Of a DNA stretch of 64,000 nt, positions 12,228 through 24,138 are shown piece after piece. A program made the translations under genes and the position numbers. Position 1 is the first letter of the stretch; every line of letters starts with the position of its first letter. The stretch is taken from positions 75,271,295 through 75,335,294 of the forward strand of contig OX246739.1 of assembly GCA_945910005.1 (NCBI GenBank), in the 5' to 3' direction. The notes beneath the pieces were generated by a model. It did not search any database, was not told the DNA's origin, and saw only the letters and a list, made by a program, of their open reading frames with translations. The stretch is from Isoperla grammatica (taxonomy: Eukaryota; Arthropoda; Insecta; Plecoptera; Perlodidae).

Positions 12228-12262
12228 TCCCTGATTGGTTGTTCGATGTGTGACGTCACACC
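12228..12262 (+). promoter_or_regulatory. CCAAT-box plus CRE cluster, candidate kinase promoter
   Basis: An inverted CCAAT box (GATTGG, 12233-12238) sits 12 bp before a perfect cAMP-response element TGACGTCA (12251-12258). A locally CpG-richer stretch follows (12265-12440). The spacing and composition look like a TATA-less promoter for the kinase that starts downstream. This is inference; no transcription start can be read directly. Confidence 0.4.
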
Positions 12263-12299
12263 ACTGTCCTCGGCGTAGGCAACCCGCGTTGCTCCTCAT

Positions 12300-12593
12300 T
12301 GTGAGCGGGCAGGCCGGCCAGCGAGCGTAGCAGATATCAAACACTTTCACAGAAAAAACCTCGCCGTGCGGACGTGTGCGTATGCGTGTGCGTATGAAAG
12401 TGACAGGCTCGCAAGTGTAGGCGTAACCGTGGACGGATTTAGTCTTTGGAGAATACCTGTTCGATATAGGACGGTTAGAAATAAACAAAGTGAACAGATA
12501 AATTGGATTGTGAAGACTGGTTTTGGATGTGGCACGTGTTTTCTTACACGCAAGGGACAAGTGGATTTATTTTTTAAATAAAGGTTAGTATTT
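12300..12593 (+). other. Possible noncoding first exon of the kinase gene
   Basis: The sequence just downstream of the CRE/CCAAT cluster ends at AAATAAAG, directly followed by a donor-like GTTAGT (12594). A good acceptor (pyrimidine-rich, ending TTTTCAG at 13471) lies ahead of the coding start at 13920. Joining the two would give a 5' UTR of about 740 bases. The start coordinate is approximate and only the splice-like signals support this. Confidence 0.3.
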
Positions 12594-13524
12594 AGATTAA
12601 TGTTTCTATTCTGTAACTGAATCTAATTTAAATCAATAATGTTTAGCAAGTTAAGCTAAAACAACAATTGTGTTTATTTTATGTGTATCTTACAACAATA
12701 ATATTGATAACATTACAAATAATGTAAACACCTTACTTTATAATTCTGTCATACAACAATAAAATAATAATTTACATTTTAAACTTTCGCGGCCTAGCAA
12801 AAATGAAAATAATGTATAAACACGCAGTGTGGTTCATTATTTGTGATTCAAAACGTGTTTACCTGTTGTATTTTACTCATTGTGGGGTGAAATACCTCAA
12901 ATATTATTACATTATTATTTCTCTAAAATTTATTCAATGATGAAGGTAGAACTAAGAATGATCTAAATGCCATTGCTGTTTTTGTTAAATGCTAATTACA
13001 CCATACCAATTACCTCCTTTACAAATGCAATATTTTCCACGAAACCAAAAAGGTTCGTCAGTAGGTCTTCTTGATTTCATATTTTGATATTCAATGTTAT
13101 TATTATTGCGGGCAGGACAAGACAATAACATCAATGGGACTGGAGCTTAAGTAAAGGATATTTAAATGAACTCAAAACATAATCTGCGTGTTACACTTAC
13201 ATTGACTCAATTTACAGCTATTTTTGATTGTATATAACAAAACATTGTAACGATGCCAATAAAAAGGCGTGAATCATTCACCCAAACAAATGATGCTTTA
13301 AAACGTTATCCCTATCAACCTTGATCTTGAGTGTGTGCGGTATAAACAATCACTCACTTTGTCATTATAGATTAGACGCTTTTCAAGAAGATGCATCAGT
13401 TCTTAGAAAATAAAGATAACACTATCTTAACACTATCTTGTAGTGCAACGACATATTGTTTTTATTTTCAGTTAAGGAGTGGCGCCATTCTATGAACAAG
13501 ATCTTGTGATACTTCATCGTGTGG

Positions 13525-13532
13525 TATAAATA
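13525..13532 (+). promoter_or_regulatory. TATA box candidate (TATAAATA)
   Basis: A perfect TATAAATA lies 25 bp upstream of the first CACGTG unit and 395 bp upstream of the kinase start codon. A start about 30 bp downstream would put the whole E-box array in the leader. It could also be fortuitous in AT-rich DNA. Confidence 0.35.
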
Positions 13533-13549
13533 CGAACAAGTGTGTGAGT

Positions 13550-13866
13550 GCGCCACGTGCTAGTGAGAGCGCCACGTGCTAGTGAAGCTGCGCCACGTGC
13601 TAGTGAAGCTGCGCCACGTGCTAGTGACTGCGCCACGTGCTAGTGAGTGCGCCACGTGCTAGTGAGTGCCAGTGAGTGCGCCACGTGCTAGTGAGAGCGC
13701 CACGTGCTAGTGACTGCGCCACGTGCTAGTGACTGCGCCACGTGCTAGTGAGTGTGCCACGTGCTAGTGACTGCGCCACGTGCTAGTAACTGCGCCACGT
13801 GCTAGTGAGTGCGCCACGTGCTAGTGACTGCACCACGTGTTAGTGACTGCACCACGTGCTAGTGAC
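13550..13866 (+). repeat. E-box minisatellite, 16 CACGTG units of ~19 bp
   Basis: The unit is close to GCGCCACGTGCTAGTGACT, mostly 19 bp with 18-21-bp variants. I count sixteen CACGTG hexamers, all intact, ending 54 bp before the kinase ATG. CACGTG is the canonical site for bHLH and bHLH-zipper factors (USF, Myc/Max, MITF/TFE, CLOCK-type). Whether the array acts as a DNA element or as 5'-UTR RNA cannot be told from sequence. Confidence 0.9.
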
Positions 13867-13919
13867 AGTGATGTAGCCTAGTGACAACACTGACACTTTG
13901 TCCCCACGCATTGAGGACC

Positions 13920-14050
13920 ATGACGTCGGACAAAGAGAACTCGCGCCTTGTCCTACAGCTGGATGACCACGTGGAATCCTATTGGCTGTTGGAGAGCGAA
14001 CGCGAGAGGTCATTGGAGGATGATTACATCATCGGAAACATTATTGGCCG
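13920..14050 (+). CDS. CAMK4: CaMKIV-like kinase, coding exon 1 (N-terminus)
   Basis: This exon encodes the first 43 residues and two bases of an arginine codon, ending at a consensus donor (GTAAGT). It opens MTSDKENSRL and runs on to DDHVESYW, ERSLEDDY and IIGNIIG. The YW...S.R..L.D.. pattern ahead of the glycine loop is that of the CaMKIV N-terminus (DYWIDGSNRDALSDFF in vertebrates) rather than CaMKI. The split arginine completes in exon 2 to give GRGASS, the start of the ATP-binding loop. The ATG was chosen because it gives a sensible short leader peptide and no closer upstream ATG in this frame was found. CaMKIV is a calmodulin-activated Ser/Thr kinase that phosphorylates CREB in vertebrate nuclei; the role here is inferred. 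Confidence 0.85.
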
Positions 14051-14155
14051 GTAAGTTTTCAAATTCATGATCCGCGTACTTCTGTGAACATTTTACATAA
14101 TATTTTGCCTAATATTATTAATAGGTACTATATTTAATATTATTACATTGTAGTA

Positions 14156-14158
14156 TCA

Positions 14159-14192
<34 letters not shown>

Positions 14193-14221
14193 TCTATTAT
14201 TATTATTATTACTATTATTAC

Positions 14222-14252
<31 letters not shown>

Positions 14253-14261
14253 ATAATAATA

Positions 14262-14292
<31 letters not shown>

Positions 14293-14320
14293 TGATTATT
14301 ATTTTTTTTTTTATTGTAAT
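14156..14320. repeat. (TTA)n/(ATT)n microsatellite
   Basis: Interrupted ATT/TTA triplets with a short inverted AAT section near 14250-14265, which could form a small hairpin. Confidence 0.9.
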
Positions 14321-16446
14321 GTAAGCGTATAAAGTTTATTCTTATTGCTGAGCAGTAAAGTAAACCAACAAAGAATTCGTATGGAACTTGTCAAGAATAT
14401 CAAGGTCGTGTAAAAGATTGAAGATCTTTGTAATAATTGTCCTGATCGGGTCACGGGGTCATGCGTGAGTATGCGACCTCCCGATCACCAACCATCCTGT
14501 ACAATACAATGGGGACGTGGGTGCGAATCCCAGTCCCACCATCGTACCAATAAACAAACGACCCTCATCTATTCGTGCACATAGAGTGTTGGACACAAAT
14601 AGCTTTTGAATTTGTTATTCTTTGTTATTCTTGTTATTCTCATGTTCATATATCGCTTCTCGTCGTGTCGATTAGCATCGTTGTCTAAATATGGAAGGTG
14701 TTTCCCGTACATCATAATCATTTAATGAATTCACTTTCAATACAGAATTGTTTGAACAGTACGGAAGTGTAGACAATCCAATACTCTAGGCTACTCTCCT
14801 GTTTAAATATGTACTTATCTTAAAAGATAAACATGACTAAGCTGGATATTATGTAACCGTTTGAAAACATGTTGTCTAGATTAATATTTGCTATAAAAGA
14901 AGAACAAATTATCCTCAACCGAAACTAATAAACCCGTTCCTAGGACTTCAGAGTTATTTTTATAAAAGTTGCCCTGCGGCTCATATTTCGCAGACATCGT
15001 TCGTATGACTGTCATGGAATTCAATCAGGCTCTTGCTCGTCCCTTATATTCAAGAATTGGGCAGATCAACGATGTCTTTCAATATCGGGGCCGTAAAAAT
15101 AACTCATGATATGAACTGTTGTTTTATTAAAATTTCCTTTCTTCCTCGAAACTTTTGGTTGCCGTTTGGCGTTTACCCGTACCTTATTGGTTTTATTCTC
15201 CCTTTTGTTTGAAGGGCATAGTAATGTTGTTCTAGAGATGTCGCAAGGGTTATTTTACATTACCATGAAAAAACATTGAATCGAAAAGTATTAAAATGGT
15301 TTTTGTAACTGTCTGGCAACGTTGGATATTTGTCTGGAGGTGGGTGGGGGTTGGAAGTCGGAGGTGAGACTGAGGGTTCGTATTGGAATAGTTGTGAAGT
15401 AAATTAGAGTGGAAGTAAAAGCAATGCGACTCAGTCAGATATAGCCTGAGTACGTTGTAGCAGGGGAGGGGGTAGGCCTATACAGATGTCTTATTGTATA
15501 GGAAGCGAGGAAATCAGGACGAGATTGGTTGGAATTGACTCATATTTTAGTTTCTTTCTACTTTTCTGAAATTCGTTTCGTTTCTACATAGATTCATTGC
15601 AACCAGGGGCGGCTCTACTATAAGGGCACACGGTCACGTGCCCCACCTATTAATTATTGGTAACCATTAATCATTATTATAAATAAAATAGCCTGGCCAA
15701 TAATACGTTGCTTAAATACCTATACTTATATTTAATTTATAAAATGTTTTGAAATGCTGAAAATGTTTCTATTACGTTTGTGAAGCCAAATGTTTTAGTT
15801 TGAACAGTAGTTCTCGCTCTCCGGGCACAAGCCTGATGAGCCGGGACTGCTCTAGCTAATCTTATGGGGTCTAGTCAACACTACCTGCAGCTATGAATCC
15901 CACACTTTACACGTCAACGCATATCCTAAATTTATATTTGACATATATTGTAGTCTTATTAGGTTGGAATACATAGAGAGGCGCCCGTTGTTTCCAGGTT
16001 ACAATTTCATGCATGTTATTTCCCACAAAGAAAACAAATCCTTAGCAACACCGGGCGCCCCTAGGGGGCAGGGGACGACTATGAATTCCAGCCATTCTGC
16101 TTATACTATTTTTGTCAATAATTACACAAACCGTGAATGATACTGTTACAAGAGCGTATAAATATTAAACATAACTAATCCTCTCAGCCACAGGTGTAGG
16201 TACGTGTAAAGAGTACAGCAATACAATCATCCTAAAGTGTGTTTGCTCAAAGACATAATGTATTTTTCATTACACGTAAAGTGGATGAACTGTTTGCCCT
16301 ATTCGCAGCTGTTCAAATATTGACAGTACGCACTCACGGTACTAACACTTACAGAGCATCTCTTCAAACAACCAAACGAAATCGTGAGATGACTTTCTTA
16401 TGCAATCTAGTAATAGGTTGGCAATAGCAAATAGCACGTAGTAACT

Positions 16447-16860
16447 GAAACGCTCTGTGTGACGCGTTGATAAGCGAGCATGTCCACAAAGGATCTCAAA
16501 GTTACTGCCACATTATTGAAAGCAAGAGTAATTTAATTTCTACCTACGATATTTATCGGATCATTTTAAAATGAACATAGTGATGGGACGGACATTTACT
16601 ATGATATGACTATATATATCACATTTTGCCGCTTTTTATTTTGGAAAAAATATTTGGTGTAACTGAGTAACTTCTTCCACAACGTTGCCACACAACTAAA
16701 AGACTTTCAATCCACACACAAGTTTGTAAATGTTCCAAATTTCAACTTCAACTTATTTTTTTAACTTTACCTTTTTTAAAGTGTCTGCGTTCGACCGCTT
16801 TCGCGAGACATAAAAACAAGTAACGAAAAAACAAAACAAATGCCATAAAAGTGAAATCGA
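16447..16860 (-). repeat. Dispersed repeat family, copy B (partial, reversed)
   Basis: It begins with CGCTCTGTGTGACGCGTTGA, the reverse complement of the right end of copies A and C, and continues with reversed body sequence to ATGCCATAAAAGT near 16850. Confidence 0.65.
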
Positions 16861-18310
16861 AACCCTTGCTTGTATACATTTATATTGAGTTTTTATACAC
16901 ATATAGTTTCAAAGAGTTTTTTTAGTATAGGGACCATTAATTTAATAAGTGTCGGCTATGTCGGCGCCAAGCCACGTATACTTAAGTATTGTAGCGACGG
17001 ATTGAAGTCAATTCCAGAAGTAATTAATCCCTGTCAGTAACAGTTATCGAACCCAATAACTTCTACTTCCAAGCAACATCAAACAATACTACCCGTTACC
17101 CAATAACGTCACGTTTCAGTGACATGACCATTTGCAATGGATTGTGAACACGATTTTCTTTTCCTTGATAATTTAAAAAACCAACAAGTTAGGAATGGTG
17201 ACCCATTTTCGCTCGTTGACACATTTTAATACAAGTGTACGTATACTGAATGGTAAACGTATTGGTTACTAGAAACTAGTTCACAACATATCACATACAT
17301 TCTATATTCCATCAACTACAATAAAACATATGTTGTGAGTAAACTTTATTATGTCATTTGCATTTGAAAACAGCGTTCTAGGCCAATAGTTTTTGATACT
17401 CCCAACATTATTACCAGTCAAGAATATGCTATAAAATAATATAGTTGCCATATTTTTGGTTTGTCCAGTATCGTGTTAATAAACGTGTTTTGCACGTGCC
17501 AGTGTTTTTGTTGTGATGCGCGTTACATAAGCTAAATCCACTCCTGCAACTTTCATCTTCGGTAGAACAGGTTTTCTACGAACTGCGTATTAGTTGTCTA
17601 ACGACATCTTCCGCGACCAATCTTGCAAACAATCGAACACATCTCCGTGGTAGCAATCGTGCAGACAATCGAACACATCTCCGAGGTAGCGTCACCGCCA
17701 GCTGGATAAACAATTGCATTTGACGATGGCGTCGAATTCAATTGACAGTTGGGTAGCGTGACTACTGATAGAAAGGGTGCTAGAAGTGTTTACAAATGCA
17801 TTAACAATAGCAATTACAACATGCAAATGAGAATGGTTGCGCGTGCGTTTTAAGTGAATGACTACAATGAGGTTCGATATGGGATTATAAGGAGGTTTGC
17901 ATACTTGGGTATACAAACAAAGCACCTCTCGAGTCGCAAGAAATAAGGGTTGAAAAGGTGAAAGAAAAACTGTTATTTTGCTTTAATGATTCTTACATAG
18001 TATTTTGTATAATTATTAGTTCTGTCCGAAACATTCTGTGTAGACTTCCACATACATTTCTGCGTACTTGTTTGACGTGAGCGTCTGTCAACTATGTGTC
18101 ATAGTTTTTAAATACGAATCAAATATCAAGCATGCTAACGTCTCTCTGTCATATGATTAGATAAGATTCATTTATTTCTGATAGCTCAACTGAACACAGT
18201 ATATTATACACTTATTGCAACTGTATTAGAGTTACATAGAAAACTTGTACACAGGATTTCGAAACGACACTTTTACAATATTATATGAGACCATTACATA
18301 AAGTTCCTTC

Positions 18311-18460
18311 CCCCCACGTAAATAGTCGAAGAACGAAGCTGGTACACAAGCTTTCGAAACCTCCAACCTGCTCTAACCAACGGTAAAGTGTTTCATAGGA
18401 GAGTGGTCACCCATCCACCTCCTGACCTAGCCCGAGGTTGCTAATGAGGCCGTGCAGTGT
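18311..18460 (-). mobile_element. 5S-derived SINE fragment
   Basis: It is closely similar to 37435-37560: GGTCACCCATCCACCTCC followed by TGACCTAGCCCGAGGTTGCT. The minus strand aligns with the 5S rRNA internal promoter region (box C-like GGATGGGTGACC). It breaks off just after the 5S-like part, and the 3' body is truncated. Confidence 0.65.
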
Positions 18461-18510
18461 GCACTCCAATAAACGGAATACTGCGTTTACGAGTGTGTGA
18501 AAGAACACCA

Positions 18511-18743
18511 GGGCCCGGATTCACAAAGATGCCTAACTCTAAGTTGAGTTTGTCACATTTAGGTTAGTTAGGCACATTGCAATGTCATAAAAATAAAATT
18601 GAGTAAAATATCAACAATTTTACCTAATAATATTTGATTTGTGAATCTTTAGTAAGACCTAGAGATGATTTATCTTGATGTATCTAGCTAGGAGTTGCCT
18701 AACTTAGGACGTCAGAGTTAGGCATCTTTGTGAAACTAGGCCC
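18511..18743. mobile_element. Harbinger-type MITE, GGGCCC ends
   Basis: A 233-bp foldback. Both ends share GGGCC, then TTCACAAAG and ATGCCTAACTCT in inverted orientation, with AAGTT cores facing inward. The terminal sequence resembles Harbinger MITEs; no target duplication could be settled. Confidence 0.7.
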
Positions 18744-19276
18744 AGGAATCTGTTTATTTCTTTGAAACAGCGTGCATGAAATGCCCTTTCAGATAAGAAT
18801 TTGGGGTCGGTATGAGAATAAATTGTTATGTTGGGGCTACAGCATAACTATCATAGAAACAATAACTATATTAGTAAACTTTGATTAAGCAATAAGCTTA
18901 CGTTTTGCATAGAGACAACTTTCTGTTCGCTTTATATAGATTCTATAAGTCTGTTCTGCCACAAAGCGACATATAATAATAGGCCTATCACGAAGGCCTC
19001 GATTCAGTCGTAATGAGAGCGCTATTGCATCGCAATGTCTGGCAAGTCACTACGGAGGGGGGTAGTTTACGTCACGAGCCCTCTAGGGGATGTTATGTCG
19101 TATACTCGGCTCAAAACTGATAGGAGCGTCTGGGGTTAACGACTACAATAACTGACATTCTAGGCTCGTCGGTAATCGCGTTCTTAGAAAGCTGCGTGCT
19201 GACCTATACACAAAAATTATCTGCCTCTCTTTTCCACAATTACATATAACCTGGTAGGAACTCTTTTTATCATTTA

Positions 19277-19360
19277 AATAAATAAATAAATTTGTATTTA
19301 TACTCTACCCACTCAGTGACAAGAACTGATTTTCAGTGGGGGACATTTGTGCAATTATGT
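19277..19360 (-). repeat. Short dispersed repeat with (TAAA)n tail, copy 1
   Basis: An AAATA-rich tract is followed by CTACCCACTCAGTGACAAGA and CTGATTTTCAGTGGGGGA. The same arrangement is seen at 28861-28950 (opposite orientation) and 36605-36715. It may be the 3' end of a SINE or LINE with a (TTTA)n tail. Confidence 0.6.
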
Positions 19361-20052
19361 GCTTCGTTGTTATTACGACTCTAAAGTCACCGTTTATACA
19401 TGAATCATATTCACAGATTAAATTTAAGTTCCAAATTCAATCTAGACTATTAACCTTGTGGACCTGACATGCAGCTATTATAACTGACATTTTGGCAGAA
19501 CTAGCTACAGCTACATGTGACGTCACAATGATGTAGCTCATCATTAGAGTAATGAATACAACCGCGAACTGTCATCCTGTCCTGTCATCCTATTGCGAAC
19601 TGTCATCCTCATAAACATATTGTGATATAAATTAATATTTAATTGTCTTGGGTGTATAACAACATAGATAACGGATTATACTACGCCTTTATCTGTGGAA
19701 GTTGTTATAGCAAGTTGTAAAATACATAATATCTTCAGATAAACTACGGAGTTTCAAAATTTGGGAACAAATATCAAAGGTAATTTTGTAGTTTGAAAGA
19801 GCAAAATCTTTCGAATTACCTTTGTCAGTTTTGCCTATGATAAGCAAGCTTACGGATGCTCTCCGGAAGCTTTCCAATATGAATTGTACTACAGACCCAC
19901 CCACCCACTTCGGTCGTCAACCTCACCAGACTTGTGCTGCTTCCTTTAAATGTGACCTTTTCTCATCCCCTGTCCCTTATCTCCACTTATCATCTCCTCC
20001 CAATCATTGATTCAGCTCTGCAATCAATAACACCCGTTACGTTCTGTTTCAG

Positions 20053-20125
20053 CGGAGCGTCATCAGTGGTGTACAAGTGCCTCCATAAAGGCAAGACAGA
20101 GCAGGCGTGCAAGGTGTTTAAGAAG
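20053..20125 (+). CDS. CAMK4: CaMKIV-like kinase, coding exon 2 (glycine loop, ATP lysine)
   Basis: A 73-nt exon between TTTCAG and GTAGGT. Its first base completes the arginine codon from exon 1, giving GRGASSVVYKCLHKGKTEQ followed by ACKVFKK. GRGASSVV is the glycine-rich loop (CaMKIV: GRGATSIVY), and the lysine in ACK is the ATP-anchoring lysine of beta strand 3 (ALK in vertebrate CaMKIV). It ends in phase 0. The fit in phase and motif with exons 1 and 3 makes the call firm despite introns of 6 and 26 kb on either side. Confidence 0.92.
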
Positions 20126-21549
20126 GTAGGTCAGGGTCACAATGTCAGCGCCTTCTATATTATCCTAACCTCGCATGCGCCCATCAAGGACACCGCCGCC
20201 TCTAAGACGAGTACCTCAATGCACGGCCCGGAGCTATGGGTCGTTACACAATCCAGACATAATGCTTGACTTTCTCTCTAACATCTCATATAAGCTTTAT
20301 CGAGGCTGTGTGGGCAAGATTTAGTAGATCTTATTCAGACGAAGTGATTTATCTACACCGACAGAGACTTATACATGATTCGGTTCGGCCGGAGGACAAA
20401 GATCGAGGACTCGAGGAAGGTTTCCGGTTCAACAGTGCGCGTGGCAGCCATATTGTTGCCAAAACGGAATCATCTGTTGTTAGAGTGTAGGGCCTATACT
20501 TGGATAGAGAGGCCAAAATGCTGGGTTAATTGGAACTCAGAACAAGATAAACATGTTCTAGTGAGGGAAAAGGTACAGAAGGACGACAGCTTACCTGAGA
20601 AAGTAGATAGGTCTCTTAGAAAAACATGTGGATGAGAAGACAAATATTAAACAAATATTAAGCAACCATAAACAAATCACATACTCACTGTGGCAGATTG
20701 TTTTTATGGCAAATTTCACTCTGCATTCCGCCCTTAGTTGACGTTCTACTTCTACTGTCCAACATTCAAGTTGAAATTTGAACCATTTGAACCATAGCTA
20801 TGATGCGAATTGAATGTTTATAGTTTTGTGGCCCGTAATCGTTTTAAAATAGAAATAGATTATTACTAAATAATGTTGTCAGGATTAATAAATGGAGATG
20901 TAACTTGGCTGCATCTAGAACATATATTGGCACGAAAACACACGATAAAGCATGAGAACTAATATTACTTTTATTACGCTGTCGATAAGTCACATGTTTA
21001 CGAGGGACTGTCGGAGAAACGTGCTCAGTTATTTGAATACGGACGATGACGCATACACGGATAATTCTAAATGTTTAGTGAGTTAGTGTTCTAGTTTACA
21101 GGAAAACTTTTCCTAAAACAGTCGTAGAGAATAAAAATCTATACGAAAATGTGTAAGTTATGTATCCTTATTCTAAGATACTCGATTTAAAGTTAATTAT
21201 ATAGGTTTGGGTACTTGTTTTATTTATTACTTATTTTACTTACTATACTGTATTATTTATGTTATTTATTTATTTTACTTATTTAATGTCTTTCATATTC
21301 AATTAAAAAATTGATTTACCGAGGAGGAGGATAAACATAATTTACAATACAAAAATACAAATAAAATGATCAAAAACAGGATATTTCTACTGTACAATAT
21401 ACATATGAAGATGTGTATAAACAATTACTAAAACCCACGACGTTTTGACGTTTTGGGAGCGACGAGTTGCTCTTGCTACCGTCGTTCATCGTTCACCTGG
21501 GGTGAACCGTTACTGTAGTGGAGTATTCCTGTTTTTAGTAATTTTTTAC

Positions 21550-23195
21550 TATCAAGCAAGCGAAGCGAGCGTCTCCATTCGACTTTTATGGCAGTCGTTA
21601 TGTTTGTTTGTTTTTTGTTTTTATGGCTCGCGATAGCGGTTGAATGGAACGTCCGATCAAGTTGAAATTTGGACCATCCACAAACTTTGATGTGAGTTGA
21701 TTGTGTATAGTTTTGTGGCAAAATCGTTCGAAACATTACAAAGTTACACTATATTTTTCTAAAACAAAATGGCGCCAAAATGTGAGATGCCATATTTGTA
21801 CAAAGATTTTTATTAATTATTATTATTTTCAAAATCCATTTATAATTTGCTATATAAATATTATCATAAACATTTCCACGGGGCGTAGTAGGAGTTCCAG
21901 ATTACATTATAATGTGTCATGTAATCAATTTCTGTTACTATTTCGGTAGTGTTTGTACATTGCGTTATATAAAATTAATAGTGTCACCACCAACACACAT
22001 TTTATGATTTAAAGCAATGATAAAAAAAGTTTAATTTTGATTATTGTTCTTCTAACACGTATATTCTCAAACTTTACAAAGGAAACATTTGATAATAACA
22101 ATAATAATAATTTATGTACTAAGCCAAAACAGTAAAACCACAAATTGCAAATGAATTTTTCAACTAAAATGTTCTAAATGTAAATAATAACCCCGGATAT
22201 TTCTCTACGACAAAGTTTAAGTATTATTCGTTGCGTAAATGATACGGTTCACTAATTGGCGTCAAACGCTTTGGTAGCAGCAAAAGTGTATTTTCATCAT
22301 TTCAGTTTATGAATTCAAAGTTCATCTTTCTTCCACTTACTATTTTTATCTGAGAAGAGTTATTAATTTGATTTGAGTCGGACTATTTTTAGTAAGGTTT
22401 TGACAAATACATATGACACAAATATGTTTTTCTAAAATGTGTCGTAACTTCCTGACACAACAATGTCGAAACATTTGCTTCAAGTGTGACTCTACAAATA
22501 TATTATCATCTGCTTTATCGTATCTTCGTAAGTAACATTGAAATTAATTAATATGATGGTTGATTTATGTACAATTCGGAGACAAGTATTTTTCTATGAC
22601 ATAGATAGGACTATTGTTTAATTCAAATGACGTTTAATTAAATATTTCTTTGTTTTCTAAACGCACGTTTTCGCTTGAAGTATATGGTTGATAAAAGAAA
22701 TACCAGAAGACGAGCTTCTCAAGAGTAATAGAAAGAGAAAGAAATAATAATGGAACGAGGACAGTTCATGAAGAATAGTAGTGTTCACTACTGTAAGAAG
22801 ACAACTATCATTATTATCAGTGCTACTTATTATGACCTTGAAAAATAACACGATATGTTGGAGACAATATTTTGCATATAAAAAAACTACTAAAACGTGT
22901 ACTTATTTCTTAATTTGATCAGGTTTCAACATCAGTTCATGACTCGTATGATGCATATTTGAGAATAGCTACGGACTAGCTACGGAAATTAGAAACATGT
23001 TTGTAATGCGCATTCTTGTGTTGTTGTTAAATGTAATTATTCACTGTGGTTTAACGAAGTACTTGAGATCTAAGGTTATATATTATGACGTCGGGGGGTG
23101 TTTGAAGGAAAAAACATAATTCAGACATTGAACAAATAATTGCATGCTCGCTTATCAACGCGTCACACAGAGCGTCTTCCTAGTTTAGTTTAATC
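21550..23195 (+). repeat. Dispersed repeat family, copy C
   Basis: The left landmark is CGAGCGTCTCCATTCGAC, then GTCCGATCAAGTTGAAATTT. The right landmark is TCGCTTATCAACGCGTCAC followed by CAGAGCGTCTTCC. It is about 1.6 kb, compared with 0.7 kb for copy A, so it is either the longer parent or carries an insertion. Confidence 0.65.
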
Positions 23196-23790
23196 GACCG
23201 GTACAAATACACTCACCGTACCGGCAGATTAAAAAAATTATAAACAAAAAACCAATATAGATAATCCAACTGAATATAGCTTAGGCTGTAGAGAACCGCA
23301 ATAAACATTGTTGTTCACAATTACGTATTTTTTACAAATGTTATTTCGACGTAAAGTGGATTAAAGTAGCAATATTGCCGGTACTGGGCGGCTGAATAAT
23401 TAAGAAAAAAAATAATGTTTGTACTTTCAGAGGTCAATCTTTCAATTTCCAAGTTTACTTTTTGTATGTTGTGCATGTTTTAGAAAACTGAAAATGGTGA
23501 CATATTCCCCTTAATGGAAGCCGACTCGCTTCACGAGACCGCTATGATTTATTAATGTCCGCAAAGTGGATATAAACTTCGTTACCTTCAAAACGGAAAC
23601 TTGCCGGTGTCACTCGGCATAAACGTCATTCAAAGCGAGACATTAATCAAATTATACACAACGAAAATGTCAGCATTTAATCTAAATTTAGAGTAGTCTT
23701 TGGCAATGGGGTTTTAAAGTTACGCTGCACAGTCATGCCTCGATATTGTGTCATTTTGCTGGAAGCATTTCTGCTGCCAGAAAGAATAAC

Positions 23791-24138
23791 CCTCTACGTC
23801 AAAAACCGCAGAAAATTTTCATTTTTTAACTATATCTCAAGATTGAAACACAACATCAAAAATCTGAGACTACATAGCGCTGTGGTTTGGTAATCCCTAC
23901 ACACTGAATGATAAATGTATTTAACGTTATCATCAGTATGACTGTGATAACGATTTACTTAAATTACTAAAGAATTACTTATCACAGTCATACTGATGAT
24001 AACGTTAAATACATTTATCATTCAGTGTGTAGGGCTTACCAAACCACAGCGCTATGTAGTCTCAGATTTTTGATGTTGTGTTCCAATCTTGAGATATAAT
24101 TAAAACTTGAAAATTTTCTGCGGTTTTTGACGTAGAGG
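23791..24138. mobile_element. Near-perfect foldback element, 348 bp
   Basis: Two 159-bp arms, almost identical as reverse complements, start CCTCTACGTCAAAAACCGCA and enclose a 30-bp loop (23950-23979). The arms show only a handful of differences (for example GGTAATCCC against GGTAAGCCC), so the palindrome is young or maintained. It sits 417 bp upstream of TTAA element copy 2. Confidence 0.85.

Larger units (their letters stand above)
13472..13919 (+). promoter_or_regulatory. Putative 5' UTR of the kinase with two short uORFs
   Basis: It follows a strong acceptor (TTTTCAG ending at 13471) and runs to the kinase ATG. It contains a TATAAATA box (13525-13532) that could instead drive an alternative promoter, the E-box minisatellite (13550-13866), and two upstream starts. 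One is a five-codon uORF at 13491 (ATG AAC AAG ...TGA). The other is the minimal start-stop ATGTAG at 13871-13876, 44 bases before the main ATG. If transcribed, these would be expected to lower translation of the kinase. Confidence 0.4.
14051..20052 (+). other. Kinase intron 1
   Basis: A 6.0-kb phase-2 intron (GTAAGT...TTTCAG). It holds a (TTA)n microsatellite, a reverse fragment of the dispersed repeat (16447-16860), a 5S-SINE fragment, a Harbinger-type MITE (18511-18743) and a short repeat with an A/T-rich tail (19277-19360). A possible hAT-like terminus (CAGGGGCGGCTCTACTA) starts near 15605 without a detectable partner end. I see no structure in 14330-15600, 16861-18300, 18744-19270 or 19361-20052. 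Confidence 0.8.

Noticed and set aside
13491..13866. E-box array as coding repeat
   Set aside because: It contains frequent TAG in CTAGTGA units in more than one frame and lies upstream of the kinase start.
14430..14560. tRNA gene (GGGTGCGAATCCCAG T-arm-like segment near 14520)
   Set aside because: Only a T-arm-like hairpin is visible; no matching acceptor, D-arm or anticodon arm.
20266..20635. Overlapping ORFs just after exon 2
   Set aside because: No recognisable domain; they are downstream of a good donor in intron 2.
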